Positions 1-8,459 are shown, numbered from the stretch's first letter. The stretch is 29,059 bases of DNA from ZC4RG29 sp032907565 (GCA_032907565.1 JAJJPK010000013.1:1-29059), one strand, 5' to 3'. A program made the numbers and translations. The notes: generated by a model from the sequence alone, not told the origin.

Positions 1-951
<951 letters not shown>

Positions 952-1184
952 AATAATTCTTAAACCGGTCAGCACAGATCCTAAAACCCGTACCCAACCA
1001 GCAAGCCACCCAAAAACCCAATTGCCACCCCAAACCTTGCGGCCTGAAAGCAGCAACCAAATCCCGGCAGCTTCAATAGTTGTCTGATACCTGAAAGCTC
1101 TCTTTTTTAAGGATTCCTACTCTCCGGAAATCACCAACCACAGTTACCCGTGATCAGCCCGGAGTCCGCTATCAATTAACATCC

Positions 1185-1196
1185 ATTCAAAGAACG
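1185..1196 (-). promoter_or_regulatory. boxA-like antitermination element in rRNA leader
   Basis: The minus strand reads CGTTCTTTGAAT, matching 7 of 12 positions of the E. coli boxA TGCTCTTTAACA. A TTCTTTGA core upstream of 16S is usual in Bacteroidota leaders as I recall them. It lies about 235 nt upstream of the 16S 5' end, inside the transcribed leader, where NusB/NusE would bind. Assignment is by similarity and position only. Confidence 0.4.
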
Positions 1197-1287
1197 TGTT
1201 GGGCCGACAACCGGCCCAATGCGTACCGCGACTTCCGCAGCACCAGAGGCAGCCCCGCATGGGCACACCTCTCCCGAAATGGGAGTG

Positions 1288-1318
1288 CAAATGTATAGGG
1301 AGAAGGGGCATTATGCAA
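1288..1318 (-). promoter_or_regulatory. rRNA operon promoter (Bacteroidota -33/-7 type)
   Basis: On the minus strand a -7 box TACATTTG (1288-1295) is a perfect match to TAnnTTTG. A TTG -33 element (1316-1318) lies 20 nt upstream, within the spacing used by the Bacteroidota primary sigma factor. Transcription would start near 1281. The -33 box begins only about 20 nt after the purA stop codon. Confidence 0.8.
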
Positions 1319-1337
1319 GACCGCCCCTGAATATTTT

Positions 1338-2615
1338 TCAGACCAAAAGCGGCTGCCGATAAATGGTCTGACTGCGATCCGGACCCGTCGAAATCAACGT
1401 AATCGGAACCGCAAGCTCCCGCTCCAGAAACTCAATGTAATTGCGCAACGCATCCGGCAAAGGTTCGCCCTTGATTTCCTCGCCAAGCCAGCCATCCAGT
1501 TCCTCGTATATCGGCGTGATCTTTTCATTCACCAATTCATACGGAAGAATGTCTGTCTCACGGCCGTCGCGGAGCCGGTATCCCACGCACACTTTCACGC
1601 GCGGGAACACGCTCAACACGTCGGCCTTCATCATCAGCAATTGCGTCACGCCGTTGATCATGATCGAATACTTCAGCGACGGAAGATCGATCCACCCACA
1701 ACGTCGCGGCCGCCCGGTCGTTGAGCCAAACTCATTCCCTTGCTTGCGCATCAGGTCTCCCTGCTCGTCCAGCAATTCGGTCGGGAACGGACCGCTCCCC
1801 ACCCGGGTGCTATAGGCTTTGAAAATTCCAAACACCTCTCCAATATGACGCGGCGCGACACCGAGACCGGTACAGGCTCCGGCCGTAACCGTGTTCGAGC
1901 TCGTCACGAACGGATAGCTGCCAAAGTCAATATCCAGCAACGAGCCCTGCGCGCCTTCCGCCAGGATCGTCGACCCCTTCCTGAGTTCCTGGTTCAGAAA
2001 ATATTCGCTTTCAATGAGCTGGAACGTGCGCAGGAAATCGATCGCCTCAAGGAATGGCTTCTCCAACTCATCCCAATTGAACGTTACATTATGATCCTTC
2101 AAGATCTTGAAGTGCACTTCCGTAAGCCGGTCGAAACGTTCCCTGAAATTGTCCGCGAGGATGTCGCCGACGCGCAACCCTTGTCTGCCGATCTTATCCT
2201 GATACGTTGGGCCTATGCCCTTCAGCGTAGATCCGATCTTGTTATCTCCCTTGGCTGTTTCATAGGCGTGATCCAGTAGCCTGTGCGTAGGCAGGATCAG
2301 TGTCGCCTTCTTGGATATGAACAGGTTCTCACGCAGCGCGAGGTTGAATTTGGAAAGCCCGTCGATCTCCTGACGGAACACCACGGGATCCAGGACCACC
2401 CCATTCCCGATAACGTTCTTCGTGTGGTCTCGAAAGATCCCCGAAGGAATTTGGTGCAGCACATGCTTTACACCCTCAAACTCCAGCGTGTGCCCGGCAT
2501 TCGGACCTCCCTGGAAACGGGCTACGACATCGTACTTCGGCGCCAGCACATCCACAATCTTTCCCTTGCCCTCATCTCCCCACTGAAGGCCGAGCAATAC
2601 ATCTACTTTTGACAT
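1338..2615 (-). CDS. purA: Adenylosuccinate synthase
   Basis: The product catalyses the GTP-dependent condensation of IMP and aspartate to adenylosuccinate, the first committed step to AMP, in the cytoplasm. The 425-residue length is normal for the family. The N-terminal P-loop-like GTP motif QWGDEGKGK (residues 11-19) is intact, followed by the FQGGPNAGHT substrate loop, an IGSTLKGIGPTYQDK segment and the STTGRPRRCGW aspartate-binding region. The ATG at 2615 gives the standard MSKVDVLLGLQWG start. It lies 9 nt downstream of the STAS gene stop, so fur, STAS and purA are probably one transcript from the promoter at 3480-3510. PurA is a known target of (p)ppGpp inhibition in E. coli, relevant here because spoT is two genes upstream and an rRNA promoter follows directly. 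Confidence 0.97.
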   Translation of the reverse strand: MSKVDVLLGLQWGDEGKGKIVDVLAPKYDVVARFQGGPNAGHTLEFEGVKHVLHQIPSGIFRDHTKNVIGNGVVLDPVVFRQEIDGLSKFNLALRENLFISKKATLILPTHRLLDHAYETAKGDNKIGSTLKGIGPTYQDKIGRQGLRVGDILADNFRERFDRLTEVHFKILKDHNVTFNWDELEKPFLEAIDFLRTFQLIESEYFLNQELRKGSTILAEGAQGSLLDIDFGSYPFVTSSNTVTAGACTGLGVAPRHIGEVFGIFKAYSTRVGSGPFPTELLDEQGDLMRKQGNEFGSTTGRPRRCGWIDLPSLKYSIMINGVTQLLMMKADVLSVFPRVKVCVGYRLRDGRETDILPYELVNEKITPIYEELDGWLGEEIKGEPLPDALRNYIEFLERELAVPITLISTGPDRSQTIYRQPLLV

Positions 2616-2624
2616 TTCGTCGGA

Positions 2625-2966
2625 TTACTTTTTGACGTTCCCTAACACTTCGTCTTCCGATTGTACAATCTGGAAAATGGAGTTGAGCTTGGTAATAACC
2701 AGAAGCTTCTGAACGCTTTCGGATGGTTTCAGCAGGTATACTTCCCCGCCTTTGTTTCTGAACTTCGTTAAGATGGTGATCAGCACGCCGATTCCGCTGC
2801 TGTTGATGTAACGGAGACCGGAAATATCGATTATCGCAAGCCGGATACCCTGCTGGATGGCGTCGGAAGCCACCTCCAGAATACCGGACCCATTGTCCTC
2901 ACCGATCAGGTCACCCGCAAGGCGGATGATCAACGCGTTGTCTCGGATTACATGATTGAATGTCAT
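2625..2966 (-). CDS. STAS-domain protein (anti-sigma factor antagonist type)
   Basis: A single STAS domain fills this 113-residue protein (start MTFNHVIRDN at 2966). The core DISGLRYINSSGIGVLI matches the SpoIIAA/RsbV fold. The phosphorylatable serine would be S56 of the NSSG loop, with Asn where SpoIIAA has Asp just before it. In that family, phosphorylation by an HPK-type anti-sigma kinase and dephosphorylation by a PP2C phosphatase control partner switching. Neither partner is encoded in the window, so the protein is an orphan here. The upstream in-frame ATG at 3005 would overlap fur by 23 nt; I prefer 2966, which lies 16 nt after the fur stop and begins at the STAS fold. The role is unknown: in Bacteroidota lone STAS proteins may act outside sigma control. 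Confidence 0.85.
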   Translation of the reverse strand: MTFNHVIRDNALIIRLAGDLIGEDNGSGILEVASDAIQQGIRLAIIDISGLRYINSSGIGVLITILTKFRNKGGEVYLLKPSESVQKLLVITKLNSIFQIVQSEDEVLGNVKK

Positions 2967-2982
2967 ATCTCGTCGGGTTTGC

Positions 2983-3465
2983 TCACGCGCCGGCCCGGTT
3001 CTCACAATGCTCCTTCGTGCATGAGGCGTACAATATTAGCGAATGGTGAAGAACCTGAAAATGCAGGATCTCCTCGGCGGTCTTTTGAATGCTCTGGATG
3101 CGCGGATCGCAAAATTCGATCACCTTGTGGCAATCCGTGCAGATCAGGTGGTCGTGTTGCTTGTATCCGTACGACTTCTCATACTGCGCCAGGTTCTTGC
3201 CAAACTGATGCTTGCTGACCAGGTCGCACTCCACCAGCAAGTCCAGCGTGTTGTACACCGTGGCCCGGCTCACCCGGTAATTCTTGTTCTTCATGCTGAT
3301 GTACAGCGACTCCACATCGAAATGCCCCGCCCGCGAATAGATCTCCTCCAGGATGGCATACCGCTCAGGCGTCTTTCGGAGCGCCTTGTTCTCCAGGTAG
3401 GCCGTGAAGATCTTCTTTACCTCTTCATAAACGGTTGGATTCGGAAGTACCTGATTCTGTGTCAT
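2983..3465 (-). CDS. fur: Fur-family transcriptional regulator
   Basis: This is a 160-residue metal-dependent DNA-binding regulator. The N-terminal winged helix spans about residues 30-90, with RKTPERYAILEEI and the recognition helix VSRATVYNTLDLL. A C-terminal dimerisation domain follows, with the HDHLICTDCHKVIEFCD motif. Candidate structural zinc ligands are the pairs C109/C112 and C149/C154. Regulatory metal ligands would include H48, E95, H104 and H106. Glu at position 95, where PerR has Asp, favours Fur/Zur over PerR, but the sensed metal cannot be settled from sequence alone. It lies downstream of spoT with its own consensus promoter, whose predicted start leaves a 5' leader of only about 8-10 nt. 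It is followed closely by the STAS gene and purA. Confidence 0.93.
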   Translation of the reverse strand: MTQNQVLPNPTVYEEVKKIFTAYLENKALRKTPERYAILEEIYSRAGHFDVESLYISMKNKNYRVSRATVYNTLDLLVECDLVSKHQFGKNLAQYEKSYGYKQHDHLICTDCHKVIEFCDPRIQSIQKTAEEILHFQVLHHSLILYASCTKEHCENRAGA

Positions 3466-3479
3466 GATGAATTAACCCG

Positions 3480-3510
3480 CAAAGATAATAACCCCTTCTG
3501 CCGATACAAA
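3480..3510 (-). promoter_or_regulatory. Consensus promoter of fur-STAS-purA
   Basis: The minus strand carries TTTG (3507-3510), 19 nt of spacer, then TATCTTTG (3480-3487). This is a perfect TTTG-N19-TAnnTTTG Bacteroidota promoter. Transcription should start about 6-8 nt downstream, near 3473, leaving a very short leader before the fur ATG at 3465. Confidence 0.85.
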
Positions 3511-3570
3511 GTTGCACGTTTATTTCGGCAATAAGGCAGAAAAGAGGTCTTTTTCGAGTCGAGCCAGCCT

Positions 3571-5790
3571 CTATCCCTTCTCTGCGGCCTTGATGCCCGA
3601 ATCGAAACGCGAAACTTTGACGACACCCTCCACATTCTTCAGCTTGTTGATGAGCTCCTCCAGGTGGCGGGTGTCATTAACATACAACATGATCTCGCCC
3701 TCGAAAATGCCGGCGTCTGTCTGCATGGACATAGAACTCATATTCACCTTCAACTCCTCCGAAATCACCTTCGACACATCGTTGATCAGCCCCACACGGT
3801 CAGTCCCGCGAATCTTCAACCCCGTGAGAAACGCCACCTCGTGCTGCGACGTCCAACGTGCCTTGACGACGCGGTTACCATGTTGCGACAGAAGTTCAGG
3901 CGCGTTGGGGCAGTTCGTACGGTGGATCTTGATCCCCTCATTGACGGTGACGAAACCGAAAACATCGTCACCCGGAATCGGCGTACAACACTTTGCCAAC
4001 CGGTAGTCTACAACATCCATATTGTCGCCGACGAGCAGGACGTCCCCGTATCTGTCGCGGATCTTATCGCTATCCGGCTCCGCAACGCGCGGATCCATAG
4101 CAGGACGACGCGCGGCCGGCTTATAGTCGCGAAAGCGCTTGATATCCGCGGTCGTTATGATCCCGTTACCTACGCGGTAATACAAATCGAAATTCGACGG
4201 CGCGCTGAAAAACTCCCGCATGCTTTCCAAAATACCCTGCGTCGGTTCAAGCTTGAGTTGCCGCAGCTTACGGATCACAATATCTTTTCCGTCTTCGGCA
4301 ATCTTGCGCTTGTCTTCTTTCAGTGCATCCTTAATCCGCGTCTTGGCTTTCGACGTTACCACATATCGCAGCCAGTCCGTATTCGGCCGTTGCTTCTGTG
4401 AAGTAAGGATTTCGATCTGGTCGCCGTTCTTGAGGACATAATTGATCGGCACGAGCTTGTTATTCACCTTAGCACCGATACACTTCGACCCGATCTGCGT
4501 GTGAATCTCAAAGGCGAAGTCGAGCGCCGTAGCGCCATACGGAAGCGTTTTCAGTTCGCCCCGTGGTGTAAACACGAATACCTCTTCGCTGAAAAGGTTG
4601 CCACGAAAGTCGTTGACAAAATCAAGCGCGGAGTGATCGTTTTGTTCGAGAAGTTCGCGCACGCGCGCCAGCCATTTTTCGAGATTGGATTCGCTGGCCG
4701 CCCCGCTTTCCTTATACTTCCAGTGCGCCGCATACCCTTTCTCTGCGATGTCGTCCATGCGCTTGCTTCGAATTTGAACTTCCACCCATTGTCCGTTCTT
4801 GGCCATGACTGTGGTGTGAAGCGATTCGTACCCGTTAGACTTGGGTGTACTGATCCAGTCGCGAAGCCGGTCGGGATTTGGTGTGTAAAAATCTGTCACA
4901 ATAGAATAGATCTGCCAGCAGACTGCTTTTTCCGTTTCCGGTGGCGTGTCTATAACGATCCGTATCGCGAACAGGTCGTACACCTCTTCGAACGGAATGT
5001 TCTGACGCCGCATCTTATTCCATATCGAGTAGATCGACTTGGGTCGTCCCGTGATCTCAAACTGGAATCCCTGCCGTTCAAGTTCTTCTTTGATTGGCTG
5101 GATGAATTGCCGCATCAGCTTCGCCCGTGCTGCTTTTGTCGCGTCGATCTTTTGCGCGATATCGGAATACACCTGGAAGTCGGTAAAACGCAGGTACAGG
5201 TCTTCCAACTCTGTCTTGATCGCATTAAGTCCCAGACGGTGCGCAAGCGGTGCGTACAGATAAATGGTCTCCGAAGCAATTTTGAGTTGCTTGTTTCTCG
5301 GCATGCTGTCGAGGGTTCTCATATTGTGCAGGCGATCTGCCAGCTTTATGAGGATCACCCGGACATCGTCGGACAATGTGAAGAGCATTTTGCGGAAATT
5401 CTCCGCCTGTTGCGACGAGCCGTACTCGAATACGCCGCGAATCTTGGTGAGACCGTCGATGATGCGCGCCACCTTGGGACCGAAGATCCTTTCAATGTCC
5501 TCGAGCTCTATGTCCGTGTCCTCCACTACATCGTGGAGCAAGGCCGCAATAATGGAAGTGGTTCCGAGGCCCACTTCTTCCACGCAGATCTGCGCTACGG
5601 CCAGGGGGTGAAAGATGAACGGTTCACCCGACTTCCTCCGCATATCCTTGTGAGCTTCGAGCGCAATGGTGAAGGCCCGCTTGATAAGCTTCGCGTCGCC
5701 CTCATTCAGGATAGGTTTAGCTTTTCTGAGTAATCTCCGGTACCTGCTGATTATTTCCTTCTTCTCCTGCTCGGTATCAATAACCATCAT
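3571..5790 (-). CDS. spoT: Bifunctional (p)ppGpp synthetase/hydrolase, RelA/SpoT family
   Basis: A long RSH protein of 739 residues that makes and degrades (p)ppGpp, the stringent-response alarmone. Domains in order are the HD hydrolase (about 35-190), synthetase (about 240-360), TGS (about 405-465) and a C-terminal ACT domain (about 655-735). Both active sites look intact. Hydrolase metal ligands are H61, H86-D87 (in ALLHDVVEDT) and D152. Synthetase residues are R249/K251 in GRPKSIYSIW, D272 in YDLFAIR and E337 in VEVQIRS. It should therefore be bifunctional, like the single long RSH of most Bacteroidota. ATG codons at 5790 and 5787 are equally possible starts. It lies upstream of fur on the same strand. 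A perfect 13-bp palindrome lies 52 nt upstream of the start. Confidence 0.96.
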   Translation of the reverse strand: MMVIDTEQEKKEIISRYRRLLRKAKPILNEGDAKLIKRAFTIALEAHKDMRRKSGEPFIFHPLAVAQICVEEVGLGTTSIIAALLHDVVEDTDIELEDIERIFGPKVARIIDGLTKIRGVFEYGSSQQAENFRKMLFTLSDDVRVILIKLADRLHNMRTLDSMPRNKQLKIASETIYLYAPLAHRLGLNAIKTELEDLYLRFTDFQVYSDIAQKIDATKAARAKLMRQFIQPIKEELERQGFQFEITGRPKSIYSIWNKMRRQNIPFEEVYDLFAIRIVIDTPPETEKAVCWQIYSIVTDFYTPNPDRLRDWISTPKSNGYESLHTTVMAKNGQWVEVQIRSKRMDDIAEKGYAAHWKYKESGAASESNLEKWLARVRELLEQNDHSALDFVNDFRGNLFSEEVFVFTPRGELKTLPYGATALDFAFEIHTQIGSKCIGAKVNNKLVPINYVLKNGDQIEILTSQKQRPNTDWLRYVVTSKAKTRIKDALKEDKRKIAEDGKDIVIRKLRQLKLEPTQGILESMREFFSAPSNFDLYYRVGNGIITTADIKRFRDYKPAARRPAMDPRVAEPDSDKIRDRYGDVLLVGDNMDVVDYRLAKCCTPIPGDDVFGFVTVNEGIKIHRTNCPNAPELLSQHGNRVVKARWTSQHEVAFLTGLKIRGTDRVGLINDVSKVISEELKVNMSSMSMQTDAGIFEGEIMLYVNDTRHLEELINKLKNVEGVVKVSRFDSGIKAAEKG

Positions 5791-5841
5791 GAGGCACTGC
5801 TGTTTGATATGGTAATGTGCGTACTCAATTGCCCTGCATAA

Positions 5842-5854
5842 ATACCTCAGGTAT
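5842..5854. promoter_or_regulatory. Perfect palindrome ATACCT-C-AGGTAT upstream of spoT
   Basis: The 6-bp half-sites ATACCT (5842-5847) and AGGTAT (5849-5854) are exact inverted repeats around one central base. The site lies in the 242-nt divergent gap between spoT (minus) and tRNA-Leu (plus), overlapping a weak TATTTATG -7-like box for spoT. It has the size of a dimeric regulator site, but I cannot name the protein. Confidence 0.35.
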
Positions 5855-5979
5855 CGTTTTCAATTATAACATGAAATCGGGGCGGAAAACTCCCGAAAAA
5901 AGCCTTTTGCGACCGGATGCGTAGGATTCATTCCCGCCGGCAGACGCCCAGGTGCGCTTTTCAATTCCGCAATAATCAA

Positions 5980-5987
5980 TAACTTTG
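5980..5987 (+). promoter_or_regulatory. -7 box of the tRNA-Leu promoter
   Basis: TAACTTTG is a perfect TAnnTTTG match about 45 nt upstream of the tRNA. The region 19 nt further upstream reads CTTT/TTTT rather than TTTG, so the -33 element is imperfect. A start near 5993-5995 would give a 5' trailer of about 40 nt removed by RNase P. Confidence 0.6.
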
Positions 5988-6032
5988 CCCACCCTTTTCA
6001 GTAGCCCGGTACGGAAGGGCCTGAGAAACCCG

Positions 6033-6114
6033 GCGGATGTGGCGAAATTGGTAGACGCACTAGACTTAGGATCTAGCGGGGCAACCCATGGGGGTTCGAG
6101 TCCCTCCATCCGCA
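6033..6114 (+). tRNA. tRNA-Leu (anticodon UAG)
   Basis: An 82-nt class II tRNA. The 7-bp acceptor stem is GCGGATG (6033-6039) with CATCCGC (6107-6113), and the discriminator base is A6114. The anticodon stem is CTAGA (6060-6064)/TCTAG (6072-6076) with loop CTTAGGA, so the anticodon is TAG at 6067-6069. A long variable arm follows (about CGGGGCAACCCAT), then the T loop TTCGAGT. CCA is not encoded. UAG in principle reads all CUN leucine codons. Confidence 0.97.
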
Positions 6115-6120
6115 CGCCCG

Positions 6121-6174
6121 ACCCCCCCGTGCCTGGCAACTTTTCCACGGCGCCGGGGGTTCTTGATTTATTTG
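6121..6174 (+). terminator. Probable intrinsic terminator after tRNA-Leu
   Basis: ACCCCC (6121-6126) pairs with GGGGGT (6155-6160), and CCGTG (6127-6131) with CACGG (6146-6150), separated on the 3' side by a 4-nt bulge. The 11-bp GC-rich stem has a 14-nt loop and is followed by the T-rich run TCTTGATTTATTT. It would separate tRNA-Leu from tig or act as an attenuator between them. Confidence 0.55.
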
Positions 6175-6197
6175 GTAACACTCAAAAGACGTAAACT

Positions 6198-7532
6198 TTG
6201 GAAATCACACTCGACAAAAAAAGTAACACCGAAGGTCTTATTAAAATTAAGCTAACGGAGGGGGATTATCAACCCCATGTTGAGGAAAAAGTGAAGGATT
6301 TCGCCAAAAAGGCGAATATCAAGGGCTTCCGGCCGGGCAAGGTTCCTCCCACTGTAATTCGCCGATTGTACGGTAAATCCATCCTCGTAGACGAGATCAA
6401 CCACCTCCTGTCCCACAAGATTTCCGACTACATCCGCGAGAAAAACCTCAAGATCCTGGGCGATCCCCTGCCGAACGAGGAGAAGTCGATGGCCATCGAC
6501 TGGGACGCCCAGAAGGACTTCGAGTTCGAATACCACATCGGATTTATCGAGGACTTCACCTACGACCTTTCCAACAAGGTGAAGATCAAGACATACAAGG
6601 TCGAAATCACGGATAAGGACGTCGAGGAAACCATCGAGAACATGCGGCGCCGGCATGGTACGGAAATCCACCCCGACACCAGCGAGGAAGGCGACAGCTT
6701 GCGCGGCATCCTGGAAAAACCTGATACAGGCTTCCGCGATGAACACGTAGGAATCATAATCGAAGAGATAGAAAAGAAAGAGCGGAAAAAGTTTGTCGGC
6801 GCTACGGTGGGGACCGTTATCGAATTCGATATCGACAAAGCATTTCCCGGCGAAAACAAGGGCCGTTATCTCGGGTATACGAATGACGACAATGTCACCG
6901 GTACGGTGCGTTACACTGTTGAGCAAATCTCACGGAGAACGCCTGCGGCCATTGACCAGGAATTCTTCGACAAGATATTCGGCAAGGACGTCGTGAAAGA
7001 CGAAGAAACATTCCGGACCCGTGTCCGTGAATCGCTTACGGAAGATTATCAGCGCGAAGCAAAGCATTTCACCAATCACCTGATTGAAGATCACTTCGTT
7101 GAGAATACAAAAATCGAACTTCCGGATGAATTCCTTAAGACGTGGCTCCGCCGGTCAGCACCCGAAATAACGGATGAACTACTGGACCGCGAGTTTAAGA
7201 CTTACCGTCGACAGCTTCTGTGGGACCTGATCAAAAATCGTATTGCTGAAGATCACCAGATCAAGGTCGACGAGGGCGAAGTACTGAACCGTGCGAAACA
7301 GCTCATCGCTGCGCAATTTGGAGGTCAGGCCATTATCGACCAGCTGGGCGACCGTATGGATGCCATTGCTATGAACTACCTGACGAACAACGAAGGCGAA
7401 AACTACCGGCGCGTTTCACGTCAGCTTTTTGAGGAAAAGGTTCTGAATCTCATCACGGAGAAGATTACGCTCTCCGAAAAGGGAGTGAGTGCAGAGGAAT
7501 TCACCAAAATTGTGCGGGAACACACCCACTGA
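6198..7532 (+). CDS. tig: Trigger factor
   Basis: A ribosome-associated chaperone that folds nascent chains at the exit tunnel. The 444-residue product has the N-terminal ribosome-binding domain with the signature KGFRPGKVP (residues 42-50). A central region (about 150-245) occupies the place of the FKBP-type PPIase domain but is divergent, as is usual in Bacteroidota, and a helical C-terminal chaperone region follows. The start is a TTG: an in-frame TAA stands two codons upstream (6192-6194), and the next in-frame ATG lies far inside the ribosome-binding domain, so TTG at 6198 is the only start that keeps the domain whole. No Shine-Dalgarno sequence is visible. It precedes clpP and clpX, the widely conserved tig-clpP-clpX order. 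Confidence 0.95.
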   Translation: MEITLDKKSNTEGLIKIKLTEGDYQPHVEEKVKDFAKKANIKGFRPGKVPPTVIRRLYGKSILVDEINHLLSHKISDYIREKNLKILGDPLPNEEKSMAIDWDAQKDFEFEYHIGFIEDFTYDLSNKVKIKTYKVEITDKDVEETIENMRRRHGTEIHPDTSEEGDSLRGILEKPDTGFRDEHVGIIIEEIEKKERKKFVGATVGTVIEFDIDKAFPGENKGRYLGYTNDDNVTGTVRYTVEQISRRTPAAIDQEFFDKIFGKDVVKDEETFRTRVRESLTEDYQREAKHFTNHLIEDHFVENTKIELPDEFLKTWLRRSAPEITDELLDREFKTYRRQLLWDLIKNRIAEDHQIKVDEGEVLNRAKQLIAAQFGGQAIIDQLGDRMDAIAMNYLTNNEGENYRRVSRQLFEEKVLNLITEKITLSEKGVSAEEFTKIVREHTH

Positions 7533-7720
7533 GTGAACGGAGCATACAATAATTTTCAGGCTAACCCGTCTGTTATCCAAACCGCCTATACCGATCCCTG
7601 TAAACCTTTTTTCGTTTTTTCCGGTTAAACGGAAGTTGGATTTTAGGTGAGGGATGCCTATGATTGCCGGGTACTTTCCCCTTTAATTCACGCCAAAAGC
7701 AGTTTTTATTAACCCGTCCT

Positions 7721-8410
7721 ATGAAGCAAAAAGATGAATTCAGCAAGTACGCTGTTCACCACCTGGGAATGAGCAGCGCAAGCCTTGAACGGTACCAACG
7801 ATTCATGTCGGAAAATGCCGGCATATGGAATTTTACCCCCAACGTTATCGAGGAGCGCCAGATGCGCGCCACCGTCATCGACGTGTTCTCGCGCCTCATG
7901 GCCGACCGGATCGTCTTCCTCGGAACCCCTGTTGACGACTATATCGCCAACGTTATTACCGCCCAGTTGCTGTTTCTCGAATCAGCTGATCCTAAGAAGG
8001 ATGTCGTGATGTATATTAACAGTCCCGGTGGGGCCGTATATGCAGGCCTTGGCATCTACGACACTATGCAATACATTAATCCTGACGTAGCTACCATCTG
8101 CACCGGCCTGGCGGCGTCCATGAGCGCCGTTCTGCTTTCGGCCGGGACCGGCAAAAAGCGCTCTGCCCTGCCCCATGCCCGGGTAATGATTCACCAGCCT
8201 ATGAGTGGTATGCAAGGACAGGCCTCGGATATGGAAATATCCTTGCGGCAGACCCTGGAGGTGAAAAAGGACCTCTATACAATTTTGGCCCGACACACGA
8301 ACCAGAAGTACGAAAAAATAGAAAAAGATTCAGACCGGGATTACTGGATGAGGGCGTCTGAGGCCAAGGAATACGGCATTATTGACGAAGTTCTGGAACC
8401 GAAGCAATAG
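7721..8410 (+). CDS. clpP: ATP-dependent Clp protease proteolytic subunit
   Basis: A serine peptidase of family S14 that forms the tetradecameric chamber of the Clp protease in the cytoplasm. With the ATG at 7721 it has 229 residues and starts MKQKDEFSKYAVHHLG, as Bacteroidota ClpPs do. An upstream in-frame start at 7664 would add 19 residues with no family counterpart. The triad is Ser133 in GLAASMSA, His158 in ARVMIHQP and Asp207 in SDRDYWM, all intact. The 188-nt gap after tig has no perfect TAnnTTTG box (the nearest is TAATTTTC just after the tig stop), so co-transcription with tig or an atypical promoter are both possible. clpX follows after 80 nt. Confidence 0.96.
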   Translation: MKQKDEFSKYAVHHLGMSSASLERYQRFMSENAGIWNFTPNVIEERQMRATVIDVFSRLMADRIVFLGTPVDDYIANVITAQLLFLESADPKKDVVMYINSPGGAVYAGLGIYDTMQYINPDVATICTGLAASMSAVLLSAGTGKKRSALPHARVMIHQPMSGMQGQASDMEISLRQTLEVKKDLYTILARHTNQKYEKIEKDSDRDYWMRASEAKEYGIIDEVLEPKQ

Positions 8411-8451
8411 GCTGGGCCTGAAGGCTCCGAACCAGAACGGCCGAAAATTCG

Positions 8452-8459
8452 TACATTTG
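8452..8459 (+). promoter_or_regulatory. -7 box of a clpX promoter
   Basis: TACATTTG, identical to the rRNA -7 box, lies in the clpP-clpX gap about 30 nt upstream of the clpX ATG. No TTG is found 19-21 nt upstream, so the promoter is supported by its -7 half only. It would allow clpX to be expressed independently of clpP. Confidence 0.5.

Larger units (their letters stand above)
952..1337 (-). other. rRNA operon leader and promoter region (gene-free stretch)
   Basis: These 386 bases between purA and 16S contain no credible coding frame. Read on the minus strand they hold the rRNA promoter (1288-1318), a transcribed leader of about 330 nt, and a boxA-like antitermination site (1185-1196). The part next to 16S (about 955-1080) is rich in short A/C runs and probably forms one side of the RNase III processing stem, whose partner lies off the window. 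No clear rho-independent terminator for purA is visible between its stop and the rRNA promoter. Confidence 0.7.

Noticed and set aside
4501..5733. A 410-codon open frame on the plus strand antisense to spoT (and a 245-codon one at 3664-4401)
   Set aside because: It lies wholly opposite a well-supported RSH gene, its translation has no recognisable domain, and GC-biased third positions in spoT readily leave such frames open.
5791..6032. Possible small protein gene in the spoT-tRNA gap, including a 105-codon minus frame at 5864-6181
   Set aside because: The minus-strand frame runs across the tRNA and its terminator and shows no protein-like features; the gap is better explained by promoters and the palindrome.
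6115..6197. tRNA-Leu 3' end as an integration site for a mobile element
   Set aside because: The downstream genes are the conserved core tig-clpP-clpX, and no integrase or repeat of the tRNA 3' end is seen.
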